Positions 40,694-49,059 of a stretch of DNA of 64,000 bases are shown piece by piece. Source of the DNA: Thermoplasmatales archaeon SW_10_69_26. Its GTDB lineage: Archaea; Thermoplasmatota; SW-10-69-26. Each line of letters starts with the position of its first letter. The first letter of the stretch is position 1. A program made the translations under genes and the position numbers. The notes beneath the pieces are model-generated. The model saw only the letters and a list, made by a program, of their open reading frames with translations. It did no database searches and was not told the DNA's origin. The stretch covers positions 36,638-100,637 of the forward strand of contig PXUB01000030.1 of NCBI GenBank assembly GCA_003009755.1, written 5' to 3'.

Positions 40694-41341
40694 CTAGCCA
40701 CCGAAGTCGCCCTTGCTGCCTTCCATGCCGAAGGAGAAGTGCTCGGTGTAGGGGCCGACGAGATCGTCCTCGATCTGGATGCCGCTGACGGTTCCCGAGG
40801 ACAGGTAGACGACGGCGAACGTCGCCCCGCCGGGCACGGGGGTGTCGCAGTCGTCCTTGCTCTCCTGGCCTTCGCCGGCGTCCACGTCGCCCTTCAGGTC
40901 GTAGGCGGGGCCCGGGCCGTAGAACGCCACGCGGTAGTTGTGATCCCGCGGCTGCAGGATCGGGATGCCGACGAAGTTCTCACGGTCCTCGACCGGGTCG
41001 AGGCGTTCGATGCAGAAGCTCTCCACGTCGGCCGCCGTCTTGCAGGGAAGGTCGACGACGTAGGCGTCCTGGCCGTTCGTCCAGTCCTGCAGCGAGATCC
41101 CCCCGATCGTCGCCGGGGCGAAGCCCTGGTCGAACAGCTGCAGGTACAGGGTCTGGCTGGCGCGGATGTTCTGGTTCACGCCGGGGTGGGACGCGGCGAC
41201 GTACCCGCGGTCGAAGAACTCCATCTCCTTCTCGCAGGGGCCCACATCGTGGTCGGCGGCGGCCGGCGTCGCAGGCAGCGTGACGGCGACGAGCGCGAGC
41301 GCCAGCAGCGCCGTCACGGCACGGTTCGTGATCGTGGTCAT
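40694..41341 (-). CDS. Secreted protein, unknown (third gene of operon)
   Basis: 215 residues with a signal peptide ending near TPAAADH. The mature part is acidic with several Cys residues (PCEKEMEFF, LPCKTAADVESFCIE, DDCDTPVPGG) that could form disulfides. No domain recognised. ATG 41341 overlaps the stop of the 33-residue gene by 4 nt (ATGA), giving a tightly coupled three-gene operon from 42353. Confidence 0.7.
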   Translation of the reverse strand: MTTITNRAVTALLALALVAVTLPATPAAADHDVGPCEKEMEFFDRGYVAASHPGVNQNIRASQTLYLQLFDQGFAPATIGGISLQDWTNGQDAYVVDLPCKTAADVESFCIERLDPVEDRENFVGIPILQPRDHNYRVAFYGPGPAYDLKGDVDAGEGQESKDDCDTPVPGGATFAVVYLSSGTVSGIQIEDDLVGPYTEHFSFGMEGSKGDFGG

Positions 41342-41439
41342 CGGTCGTCAGCCTCCGTGTAGGGTGAGGTGTCGGCGGGGGGCATCATCAGCACGGGGTC
41401 GTCACCGAGACGGGGTGAACCGGTGCAGACCACGCTCAT
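41338..41439 (-). CDS. 33-residue small protein linked to neighbours by ATGA overlaps
   Basis: Begins MSVVCTGSPRLGDDPVLMMP and ends in PYTEADDR. Its ATG (41439) overlaps the upstream gene's TGA, and its own TGA overlaps the downstream gene's ATG, both as ATGA. GGAGGG lies 7-12 nt before its start. Double overlap is strong evidence that the frame is translated, even though it is tiny. It has one Cys and no signal peptide. It may be a translational coupler, a regulatory leader, or a small partner of the two secreted proteins. Confidence 0.6.
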   Translation of the reverse strand: MSVVCTGSPRLGDDPVLMMPPADTSPYTEADDR

Positions 41440-42353
41440 CCTTGGCCCTCCATGATCGAGGTACCCAGCAGCCGGTTGACGCGTTGCTCGAACGGTCCGG
41501 AGCCGGGCATCTCGGGGGATTGCCCGATGCCGAGCGGGAGACCGATGCCCTCGCCGGCGCAGTACAGCACGTCGCTGGGGCCACCGATCCACTCATCCAA
41601 GTGGAACGGCTGATCGGGCTGCTGCTGGATCTGCTTGTTGTCGCGGAGGATGAACTGCTCGCCTTCGCCTTCGGCGATCTCGACCTCCGTGGTGATCTTG
41701 GCTTCCTCGCCCGTGAGGCCCGTCGCGGCTTGCGGGTACACAGCGACGATGTAGGAGTCGTCGGGGGCCAGATCGATGCTCATCTGGGTCGAGCCTCCGG
41801 CGCCGGCGGCTCGCTGGGTCTGTGATGCCTTCTGCAGGATGCGGAACGCGTAGCCCAGGCCCTCGCCCTGTTCGGGGTACAGGTCCTCGACGAGGTGCTG
41901 GGGGCAGTTCGGCGTCATCCCGGTCCCGTCCTCCTGGACGCGGAACACGTCCATCGCGGCGACGACCGGGCCCTCGACGGTCACGGTGACCTCGTAGGGG
42001 AGGTCGCCCACGGAGGTCCCGGGCGTGATGGATAGCCAGGTGATCTTCTCCTCTCGCTCCGTGTCGGCGCCGTTGAGGGCAAGGCCCGCCGGCACGGTGG
42101 GGACGTCGTCGTTGCCGGTCTCCTCGCGGAGGGAATCGTCCTCTCCCCAGTAGCCTTGATCCACGTAAGCGTCGTCTTCGACGACGATCTCGTCCCTGTA
42201 GGGGATGTCCGAGGTGATCTCGTGGTTCGGGTTGTCGTCACCTTCGGTGTGGAATTCGTCACCGTCGTCCCGGGCTGTCGATGCCGTGTGGGCGAGCGCA
42301 GGCGTCATCCCGACGAGCAGGACGACGGCGACGCCCAACGTTGCAAGCCTCAC
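41436..42353 (-). CDS. Secreted acidic protein, unknown (first gene of operon)
   Basis: 305 residues with a signal peptide ending at ALAHTAS. A very acidic N-terminal segment is followed by a beta-rich domain (KITWLSITPGTSVGDLPYEV; VTVEGPVVAAMDVF). The C-terminal third contains DEWIGGPSDVLYCAGEG. No family recognised. The start has a TATA-like CTTTAAGTA (minus) about 40-45 nt upstream. First gene of the operon 42353 to 40694. Confidence 0.7.
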   Translation of the reverse strand: MRLATLGVAVVLLVGMTPALAHTASTARDDGDEFHTEGDDNPNHEITSDIPYRDEIVVEDDAYVDQGYWGEDDSLREETGNDDVPTVPAGLALNGADTEREEKITWLSITPGTSVGDLPYEVTVTVEGPVVAAMDVFRVQEDGTGMTPNCPQHLVEDLYPEQGEGLGYAFRILQKASQTQRAAGAGGSTQMSIDLAPDDSYIVAVYPQAATGLTGEEAKITTEVEIAEGEGEQFILRDNKQIQQQPDQPFHLDEWIGGPSDVLYCAGEGIGLPLGIGQSPEMPGSGPFEQRVNRLLGTSIMEGQG

Positions 42354-42482
42354 GCGTAGTCACCTCTTCCGTCGACGACCAGTTCACCCAGCGCTACTTA
42401 AAGCTTCACGCGTCACGCCGACGGAGAAGCACCCCCAGCCGGGGGCAGGTTCCCCTTGAGACCCGTGCCGAGAGCGCAAACG

Positions 42483-42490
42483 CTTTTATA
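42483..42490 (+). promoter_or_regulatory. TATA box of the COG1395-type regulator
   Basis: CTTTTATA centred 26 nt before GTG 42513. The clearest archaeal TATA box in the window, and the reason for preferring GTG 42513 over the upstream in-frame start at 42456. Confidence 0.6.
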
Positions 42491-42512
42491 CCGTGCCGGC
42501 TACCATTCCAAC

Positions 42513-43499
42513 GTGCGGGAGAAGCTCGTCGAACGCGTTCGCGGCATGATGGCCCAAGCGGGCTTCGCTGTGTCGGAGCCGCTCAGCCATCGCCCGATCA
42601 GCTTCGACTTCCTCGCGCGCCGGGACGAGAACTTCTACATCCTGAAGGTCCTGACCAACATCGACTCCCTGAGCGAGGAGGTCGCGCGCGAGATGCGCAT
42701 CCTCGCTCGCTTCCTCAACGGCCGGCCGCTGCTGGTCGGGATGAAGGCATCCAGCGCCCCGCTGGAGGCCGGCGCCGTCTACGTCCGCCACGGCATCCCG
42801 ATCCTCTCCGTCGAGGGCCTCAAGGACTACCTCATCGAGGGCGCGCCCCCGATGGCCTTCGCAGCTCCGGGCGGCTTCTGCGTGAAGCTCGACGGCGAGA
42901 AGCTCCACGCGATCCGGCAGGACGAGAACCTGTCCCTCGGCCAGCTGGCCGACGTCGCCGGCGTCTCCCGGCGCACGATCAGCATGTACGAGGACGGCAT
43001 GAGCGCCACCGTCGAGGCTGCCCTCCGCCTCGAGGAGTTCCTCGAGCGCCCGCTGATCCGCCCGATCGACCCCTTCGCCCGCACCGAGGACGACGAGGAG
43101 CCGGCCGAGCCGAACGAGATCGAGGACGTCTCCGACCCGTACACGCGCTCGATCTTCGACCTGCTCTCCGAGATGGGGTTCGGCATCGTGCCCACCGGGC
43201 GCAGCCCCTTCCACGGCATCGGGCTCGTCGACCCGGCCGAGTACGACCCCTCGGACCCCAACGAGGCGCTGCTCCTCACGGCCGCCTCCAAGAGCCGAAG
43301 CGTCGAGGACCGCGCGGCGCTGCTGCGCAGCGTGTCAACGATCTGCGAGCGCACCGCCCTGTTCATCACCGGCGACGACAAGGAGGGCCCCCACGGGACC
43401 GCGTTCGTCAAGAAGGAGAAGCTCGACCGCTTCGACGAGGTCGAGGGTCTCGTCGAGCTCGCTCGCGAGAGAGGCGAGAGCGGCGACGAGGACGAGTGA
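42513..43499 (+). CDS. Archaeal HTH transcriptional regulator (COG1395 type)
   Basis: 328 residues. The N-terminal 110 residues form a nuclease-fold-like domain (PISFDFLARRDENFYILKVL, ILARFLNGRPLLVGMK). An XRE-type helix-turn-helix follows (LSLGQLADVAGVSRRTISMY), then a C-terminal domain (DLLSEMGFGIVPTGRSPFHG). This arrangement is characteristic of an archaea-specific predicted transcriptional regulator family, which supports an archaeal origin for the window. Target genes are unknown. Leaderless GTG start. Confidence 0.88.
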   Translation: MREKLVERVRGMMAQAGFAVSEPLSHRPISFDFLARRDENFYILKVLTNIDSLSEEVAREMRILARFLNGRPLLVGMKASSAPLEAGAVYVRHGIPILSVEGLKDYLIEGAPPMAFAAPGGFCVKLDGEKLHAIRQDENLSLGQLADVAGVSRRTISMYEDGMSATVEAALRLEEFLERPLIRPIDPFARTEDDEEPAEPNEIEDVSDPYTRSIFDLLSEMGFGIVPTGRSPFHGIGLVDPAEYDPSDPNEALLLTAASKSRSVEDRAALLRSVSTICERTALFITGDDKEGPHGTAFVKKEKLDRFDEVEGLVELARERGESGDEDE

Positions 43500-43526
43500 C
43501 GAACCGACGCGGGCGCGGTTGGCTCG

Positions 43527-44146
43527 GGGCACACAGAGATAAACAGGCACAGAGACACAGAGACCGGGCCGAGGGGGGGACGCCAGAAGCTTCAGAGCGC
43601 GACGCGTTCGACCCCGTCGACGAGCTGAGGCACGTTGAAGTTGATCAAGAGCCCGAGAGGTGCATTCGCCATCTCGAGGTACGTCAAAACCTGGCTCTTG
43701 AAGACCGGGTGGAGGTCCTCGGCGGCCTTGACCTCGACGACGAGGCGTTCGTCGATCGAGAGATCGATCCTGTAGGAGGCCTCCAGTTCTCGCACGCGGA
43801 ACCGAGCTGGGATCGTCACCTCCCGAGCGACCGAGAGCCCTGTATCCTCCAAGGCTTCCGCGAGGCATTCGACGTAGACCCTCTCGAGGAGACCGGGCCC
43901 GAGTTCCCTGTGAACCTCGATCGCAGCTCCGATCACGTCCCGACTCAGGGCGTTCAACGTAAGGGCCGGCTCCTCGGCGGTCGTGGCCGAACCTGACCGT
44001 CGTCCCTCGTCAGGGCTCTCCGGAACTGACACCGTCTCTGCGTGCCCCTCTCGTGGATCCCCCGATACCGTCCCTCCGAGGTCCCTGGATCCCGTGCAAC
44101 GCCTACGTTCCTCTGTGGCTCCGTGACTCGGTGCCTCTGTGTGCCC
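43527..44146 (-). mobile_element. Candidate mobile unit: GxxExxY gene between inverted repeats
   Basis: GGGCACACAGAG at 43527-43538 and its exact complement CTCTGTGTGCCC at 44135-44146 bound a 620-bp unit. Inward similarity continues imperfectly for about 25 bp as CACAGAG-like words on both sides (GGCACAGAGACACAGAGACC on the left). The only gene inside is the GxxExxY protein. No clear target duplication is seen at the borders, and no transposase is present, so mobility would need a helper. Confidence 0.45.
43592..44032 (-). CDS. GxxExxY family protein (predicted nuclease-like fold)
   Basis: 146 residues. The defining motif GPGLLERVYVECLAEAL is present, followed by the family's conserved IPARFRVRELEASYRIDLSI, RLVVEVKAAEDLHPVFKSQV and GLLINFN. 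The D-x(n)-ExK pattern (RIDLSI...VVEVKA) resembles PD-(D/E)XK nucleases, so DNA cleavage is plausible but unproven. These proteins are widespread, with no settled function. Its codon usage looks less extreme than its neighbours', and it is flanked by inverted CACAGAG repeats, consistent with mobility. The first about 20 residues are not conserved; a downstream start is possible. Confidence 0.85.
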   Translation of the reverse strand: MSVPESPDEGRRSGSATTAEEPALTLNALSRDVIGAAIEVHRELGPGLLERVYVECLAEALEDTGLSVAREVTIPARFRVRELEASYRIDLSIDERLVVEVKAAEDLHPVFKSQVLTYLEMANAPLGLLINFNVPQLVDGVERVAL

Positions 44147-44183
44147 AGCGGCGACCGCAACCGCGGACCGCTCGGTCCGTCCA

Positions 44184-47100
44184 CTAGGGCTGCTCGCCGC
44201 TCCAGATCTTCACGTCGCCCTCCGGCTTGGCGATGCAGGTGAGCACGTAGTCCTCCTGCTCCTCGTCGGAGAGCACCTGGCCCTCGCTCTGGTCGGGCGC
44301 GGCGCCCTCCCACTTCGCCGAGCAGCTCACGCAGGAGCCGGCCCGGCAGTCGAAGGGCAGGTCGTCGAAGCCGTGCCGCTCGGCGGCGTCGAGGATCGAC
44401 TCGTCCTCGTAGACGGGGATCGCGGCGTTCTGCTTGACGAGCTCGACGCGGTGGGCGTCGTCGGGGATGTCGAACTCCTCGAACTCCTCCTCGCCGCCCA
44501 CGTCCACGTCGGCGAGATCGACCCCGCCCTCGCGCGTCTCCATGCGCTCGGCCACGAGGTCGTGCACCGTGACCACGTCGACGCCGGCGTCGTCGAGCAC
44601 GTAGGCCAGGTCGGTGCAACCGACCAGGACCGTGCCCGACAGCTCGGTCTGCGCCTTCGTCGTCAGGGCCTCGGTCTGGTTGGGATTCACGAGCGCGTAC
44701 GCGCGATCGGGGATCAGCGTGTCCCCGATGTCGGCCACCTCGGCCTCCACGTCGGGCAGGAACTCGGCGAGGTCCTCGAGCGCGGCGCGCTCGCTGTCCT
44801 TGGCGAACGGCGAGTGGAGGATCGTGGCCTCGATCGTCTCGAAGCCCTCCTCGTCCTCATCGCCGCCGTCGGCGTCCTCGCTCTCTTCGTCGGCGTCTTG
44901 GTCGGCCTCGCTGTCCTCGTCCCCGGCGGCGTCCTCGTCGTCGGCTTCGGCGTCCTGGTCGTCGCCTTGGCCTTGGAAGGTCAGCCGGCCGGCCTTGGCG
45001 AGGCTGGCGGTGACCTCGGTCGCGGTGAGGATCCGAGGCGAGTATCCCTCGTGGTCGGTGTCCGCGAGCAGGTCGTCGAGGCGTCGGCGGAGGACGTCGG
45101 CGTCCTCGCTGGACAGCGTGACCAGGGTCGAGGGACGCTCGCCGTCGAGCAGGTCCATCGCCTCGTCGATCAGCTGGCTCGTCTGCTGGGAGGCTTCGGC
45201 GAAGGCGCCCAGACGGTAGGGCACGGTGCCGAGGTGGACCTCGTCCTCGCCGAGCGTGGTGAACCCGAACCCGGCGTTCTGGAAGGCGTTGAAGACGCTC
45301 AGCGCGTCGTCGGTTCGATCGAAGGCGGCCTGGTCGCCGGTGACGAGCAGCGTCGTCGTGTCGACACCGCTCGGGACGGCGCTGGGCAGCCAGTCGCCGC
45401 GCGTCTCGGGGTCCTCGCCGAGCACGTTGTCGGTTTCCTCGAGGTCGTCGACGACGTCCTGCACGCGGGGGTCGAGCCCGCAGGCGGCCTGGCCGGCCTC
45501 GCGGACGGCCTCGATCGTCCCCAGGATCGGCGTGCCGTTCTGGCTGTTGTCCTCGTAGGTCGGCACGGCCGGCAGCGACAGCGCGTGCGAGACCATCTGC
45601 TCGGTGGGCTCGTTGCCCTCGATGATGGCTCGGGCGCTGGCGACGACGCCGCGCGGCAGCTGGGTGTCGAAGCGGACCGCGCGCACGATCGAGCGGGGGC
45701 GCTCCTGCTCGAAGCTGATGCCTCGGTGCAGCTCGCCGGTGCGGTTCGTGTGGCCTTGGCGCGAGCAGCGCTGGACGCCGTCGGTCAGGCTGCCGAGCCG
45801 CTTGGACAGCCGGCGGCCGTACACGCTGTTGAGCGCCCGGTTGGAGGGCTCCATCGAGGAGCCGCGCCGGTGGTCGTACTGGGCGCGGGCGCTCTTCAGC
45901 ATGAGGTTGCCGGGCACGACGGCGGCGCTCGTCGGGATGAACGGGATCCCCTTGACGCCGGCCGCCAGCACCTTGCCCGGGTTCATGATGTTCTCCGGGT
46001 CGTTGGCCGTCTTCCAGGACGACAGACGCTCGACGCGGTCCTTGCCGAGCACGTCCTTGCCCTCGCCCGGCGTCAACAGGCCGGGCGCGACGGCGGAGCC
46101 GCCGGCGGACTTGACCGCGTCGAGGAACGCCAGCCGGTTGCCCCAGGCCAGCGGCCAGCTGGGCAGCCGGCGGTCGCCGAGCACGTTGAGCACGAGGGTG
46201 AACTCGTCGGGGCCGCTGGCGATGGCCCAGATGGACCACTCGCGGGCCTCGACGGCTTCCATACCGGCTTGCCAAGCCTCGGTGAGATCCTCGCGCGAGC
46301 ACTTGGCCTTCGCGACGAGGAGCGAGGGACCGTAGCGCTGGAAGTTGCGCTGCTGGTAGCGGCGCTCCCACTCCCAGCTGGCCTTGTCCTCCTCGACCCA
46401 CTCACCGTCGAGCGTGTCGACGCGGGCCTCGAGGTCGGGCACGAGCTCCTCGGCCTTCTCGTCCTCGATCGTGTGGATGACGACGTAGCTGTCCTTGGGG
46501 AGGGCCCGAGCGGTCTCGGGCTCCATCTTGAGGTCGACGTGGCGGGGCCCGAGGATGTGGACGTGCCGGATGCCGTCGTGGGGGAGGCCGCCGATGTAGC
46601 TCTCGGCGCCGGCGATCGAGTCGAAGGCCGCTGCCGTCGGGTGCGTGTCGGTGCGCTCCTCGAGCCGGAGCTCGACCTCGGTGACGAACCCGGTCGAGCC
46701 TTGGCAGCCCTCGGTCAGATCGAGGCCTTCGCCGCGACGGTTCTCGAGGTCCAGGCTCGTCGACAGCACCTCGGCCTCGACCACGTTGTCGCGGATCGAG
46801 CCGGAGGTGTACGAACCGAACCCGGCCTTGCCCATCGCCAGCGCGCCGCCGACCGTGGAGTAGGGGGCCTCGATCGGTTCGGCGCGGGCGCGCAGCCCGT
46901 GCTCGGCGAGCTTCTCGTCGAGATCGGCCCAGGTCAGGCCGGCGCGGACGCGGGCCTGCATGGCGTCCTCGTCGACCTCGAGCACGTCGTCGAAGCCGCG
47001 CATGTCGGCCACGATGCCGCCCTCGACGGGCACGGCGCCGCCGTGGACGCTGGTCCCGCCGCCGCGGGGGACGACGGGGATCTGGTTGTTGCGGGCGAAC

Positions 47101-47402
47101 TCGATCAGCTCGAGCAGCTCACCCTGCGAGCGCGGGAGCACGACGGCGCCCGGCGTGCGCTTCACGAGCGCGTCGACGGAGCCCGGGTAGGACACCGAGT
47201 CCTCGGCGTAGGCTTCGCAGACGACCGGGTCGCTGCTCGCGTAGGTGCGCTCGTCCCGGACCGCGGCGCGGTGCTCGCCCTCGCGGACCCGGTTGAACAT
47301 CCAAAGCAGCTCGTTCTCCTGGCCTTCGGTCAACCCCTCCTGGAGGGGCGAGTATCGACGGGCGGCCTTGAGCGGGTGCATCAGCAGGTCCAGGAGCTTC
47401 AT
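44184..47402 (-). CDS. FAD-linked oxidase fused to a degenerate GlcF/HdrD-like region and a 2Fe-2S ferredoxin
   Basis: 1072 residues. An FAD-binding domain (FARNNQIPVVPRGGGTSVHG, about 75-220) and an FAD-oxidase C-terminal domain (to about 520, ending NDPENIMNPGK) place it with glycolate and D-lactate dehydrogenases. The next about 330 residues align in layout with the Fe-S/CCG partner subunit, but the cysteine ligands are replaced (VQRCSRQGHTNRTGE; LGEDEVHLGTVPYRLG where CCG is expected). A low-complexity Asp/Glu linker follows, then a plant-type ferredoxin with Cys1019, 1024, 1027 and 1056 (CX4CX2CX28C). Substrate unknown. A TATA-like TTTAATAC (minus) lies about 35 nt before the start. Confidence 0.85.
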   Translation of the reverse strand: MKLLDLLMHPLKAARRYSPLQEGLTEGQENELLWMFNRVREGEHRAAVRDERTYASSDPVVCEAYAEDSVSYPGSVDALVKRTPGAVVLPRSQGELLELIEFARNNQIPVVPRGGGTSVHGGAVPVEGGIVADMRGFDDVLEVDEDAMQARVRAGLTWADLDEKLAEHGLRARAEPIEAPYSTVGGALAMGKAGFGSYTSGSIRDNVVEAEVLSTSLDLENRRGEGLDLTEGCQGSTGFVTEVELRLEERTDTHPTAAAFDSIAGAESYIGGLPHDGIRHVHILGPRHVDLKMEPETARALPKDSYVVIHTIEDEKAEELVPDLEARVDTLDGEWVEEDKASWEWERRYQQRNFQRYGPSLLVAKAKCSREDLTEAWQAGMEAVEAREWSIWAIASGPDEFTLVLNVLGDRRLPSWPLAWGNRLAFLDAVKSAGGSAVAPGLLTPGEGKDVLGKDRVERLSSWKTANDPENIMNPGKVLAAGVKGIPFIPTSAAVVPGNLMLKSARAQYDHRRGSSMEPSNRALNSVYGRRLSKRLGSLTDGVQRCSRQGHTNRTGELHRGISFEQERPRSIVRAVRFDTQLPRGVVASARAIIEGNEPTEQMVSHALSLPAVPTYEDNSQNGTPILGTIEAVREAGQAACGLDPRVQDVVDDLEETDNVLGEDPETRGDWLPSAVPSGVDTTTLLVTGDQAAFDRTDDALSVFNAFQNAGFGFTTLGEDEVHLGTVPYRLGAFAEASQQTSQLIDEAMDLLDGERPSTLVTLSSEDADVLRRRLDDLLADTDHEGYSPRILTATEVTASLAKAGRLTFQGQGDDQDAEADDEDAAGDEDSEADQDADEESEDADGGDEDEEGFETIEATILHSPFAKDSERAALEDLAEFLPDVEAEVADIGDTLIPDRAYALVNPNQTEALTTKAQTELSGTVLVGCTDLAYVLDDAGVDVVTVHDLVAERMETREGGVDLADVDVGGEEEFEEFDIPDDAHRVELVKQNAAIPVYEDESILDAAERHGFDDLPFDCRAGSCVSCSAKWEGAAPDQSEGQVLSDEEQEDYVLTCIAKPEGDVKIWSGEQP

Positions 47403-47503
47403 CGGGGCCCTCGCGAGCGCAAGCCACTCGGTGTATTAAAGCCTCGGTGGCGTGGGGGAGGACATGCTGGGGCCCGCTGGGCCCCGGTCGGATCGTGATC
47501 GCC

Positions 47504-48649
47504 CTACCGTGGGAGGCCGGGCGGCCGTAGGGGAACCGGGCTCTGCTGGGGCAGTTGGCCGTTCTCGATCAGCGGCCACGTCTTGAGCTCGAGCTCCAGG
47601 CGGGTGTGGTTCTCCGCGAACGCGACGGCCTTCATCATGGGGACGAGGCCGTTCTCCGCGGGTGCCCCGCCGAGCGAGGTGTTGCCCGAGGTGAAGTTGG
47701 GGGTTATCTCGAGGGTCTTCACGAGGCCGATGGCGTGCCCCTCGTGGTCGATCACGGGGCTGCCGGAGTCGGCGGGGATGGCCGTCGTGTTGAAGCGGGC
47801 GAAGTGCTGCCACGGCGTCCGCTCGGCCAGGTATCCCTCGCGGGGATCGAGGTTGTCGGGAGGGGTCCCGCGGACGGCAGGGTCCGGCTCGCGGAAGGAC
47901 GAGTTGCCGTAGCTCATCACCTTCATCTCGGGAGCTGGAGCCTCGCCAAGGTCGGTCGGGCCGCCGAAGTGCTCCATCGCGGGGTGGACGAGGTCGCGGG
48001 CCTCCTCCGGGATCCGCACGAGGGCGAAGTCGTTCCGGTCGGTCCGTTGCTCGTCCTCGTAGCCGTGGCGTTCGGCGGTGGCGAAGCTGTTGTACGCCAG
48101 CGTCCCCTCGGCGATGCCGCCGCCGATCGACACGGGATCGCCGGCCTGCAGGCCGGCGTCGTCGAAACAATGCGCGGCCGTGCCCAGGTACAGCGTCCGG
48201 TTGTCCGAGCTCGAGAACAAGAAGTTCGCGGTGCATCCCCACGCACCGACCGCCACGGGTCGCGTCGGAGGGCCGATGCCGACGCCCGGCCGGATCCGGG
48301 CCTCTTCGATCGGAGGCCAGCCGGGATCGTAGCGACCGTCGGTCGTGGTCTCCTCTCCGGACGCGGTCCGGTTCCCCTCGGCCGTCGCGTTCGTCGCCTC
48401 GTCGTCGGACCCCGTGCCGTTCGGCCCCCGGTCCTCGGTGGTCTCGCCTTCATCGGATCGGTTGGCCTCGTTCCCGGCGGACCCGTTGCCGGTGTCGTTG
48501 GCGGGGGGCTGCAAGCCGGTGGCGTTGCCCGGCTCGGTGGAGGTCTCGCCGGCGGGCGAAAGCTCTTCGCCGCCCGCCAGGCAGCCGGCGGCCGCCGCCG
48601 CAAGCAGCAACGGGGTCGCGAGGAGCAGGATCCTGCGTGGATCGGCCAT
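47504..48649 (-). CDS. Trypsin-like serine protease lipoprotein
   Basis: 381 residues from ATG 48649. A signal with lipobox AAAGC (Cys23) is followed by about 85 residues rich in Asn, Thr and Glu with many N-glycosylation sequons (a surface stalk), then a chymotrypsin-fold domain. The catalytic triad is visible: His160 (GTAAHCFD), Asp207 (DRNDFALVRI) and Ser295 (PADSGSPVID). It should be an active extracellular protease tethered to the membrane. An upstream in-frame start (48691) is less likely because a TATA-like GGCTTTCCC sits there. Confidence 0.85.
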   Translation of the reverse strand: MADPRRILLLATPLLLAAAAAGCLAGGEELSPAGETSTEPGNATGLQPPANDTGNGSAGNEANRSDEGETTEDRGPNGTGSDDEATNATAEGNRTASGEETTTDGRYDPGWPPIEEARIRPGVGIGPPTRPVAVGAWGCTANFLFSSSDNRTLYLGTAAHCFDDAGLQAGDPVSIGGGIAEGTLAYNSFATAERHGYEDEQRTDRNDFALVRIPEEARDLVHPAMEHFGGPTDLGEAPAPEMKVMSYGNSSFREPDPAVRGTPPDNLDPREGYLAERTPWQHFARFNTTAIPADSGSPVIDHEGHAIGLVKTLEITPNFTSGNTSLGGAPAENGLVPMMKAVAFAENHTRLELELKTWPLIENGQLPQQSPVPLRPPGLPR

Positions 48650-48691
48650 CGCGGATCGATGCGGCTGGGCGCGGGAAAGCCTGGTGGCCAC

Positions 48692-49059
48692 GTCGGCAAA
48701 ACTCGCCGCCTAGACTGCCGGACGTTATCTGCGTGCCTCTCGCCGTCCTCAGGAGGTCGAAAGCTATGAGCCAAGACGACGGAATGCCGGAGGCATTTCG
48801 AGGTCGACGGCGACGACGCTTGCGGGAGCGGCGAGGGCGTTCCCGTCGGCGTCGGCCTGCTGAGGGCGGCCCCTCGGGCGGCGGCCTGAGCGGCCAATCT
48901 CATCGTCGGCCTGCATCGGGAACCCGCAGAGGGGTTCCCTGCTTCGGCCTCCTTGACCTTGCCTCGCCCCCTCGCACGGGCTTGCGCCCCTACTCTCGGA
49001 AGACCGTGGCCGGTCTCCCGAGACCGCCGCGAGATGGTAGGCACATCGAGTCCGGCAGG
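48692..49059. other. Intergenic region with several hairpins, possible structured RNA
   Basis: No protein gene supported. Hairpins include AATGCC/GGCATT (48783-48797). Another is a longer stem with GGCC (48908-48911) and GGGAACC (48918-48924) facing GGTTCCC (48933-48939) and GGCC (48946-48949) across a symmetric 6x6 internal loop. A third is GGTCTCCCGAGACC near 49012-49025. I checked for RNase P RNA and SRP RNA signatures and did not find them. The region may encode an RNA on either strand. Confidence 0.35.

Noticed and set aside
43530..43565. CACAGAG words as a simple tandem satellite
   Set aside because: The mirrored copies on the far side of the GxxExxY gene, with an exact 12-bp inverted match, fit terminal repeats better than a local satellite.
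48692..49059. RNase P RNA or SRP RNA in the hairpin-rich gap
   Set aside because: Neither strand shows the RNase P GAGGAAAGUC-type core or the SRP domain IV GGAAG/AGCAG signature.
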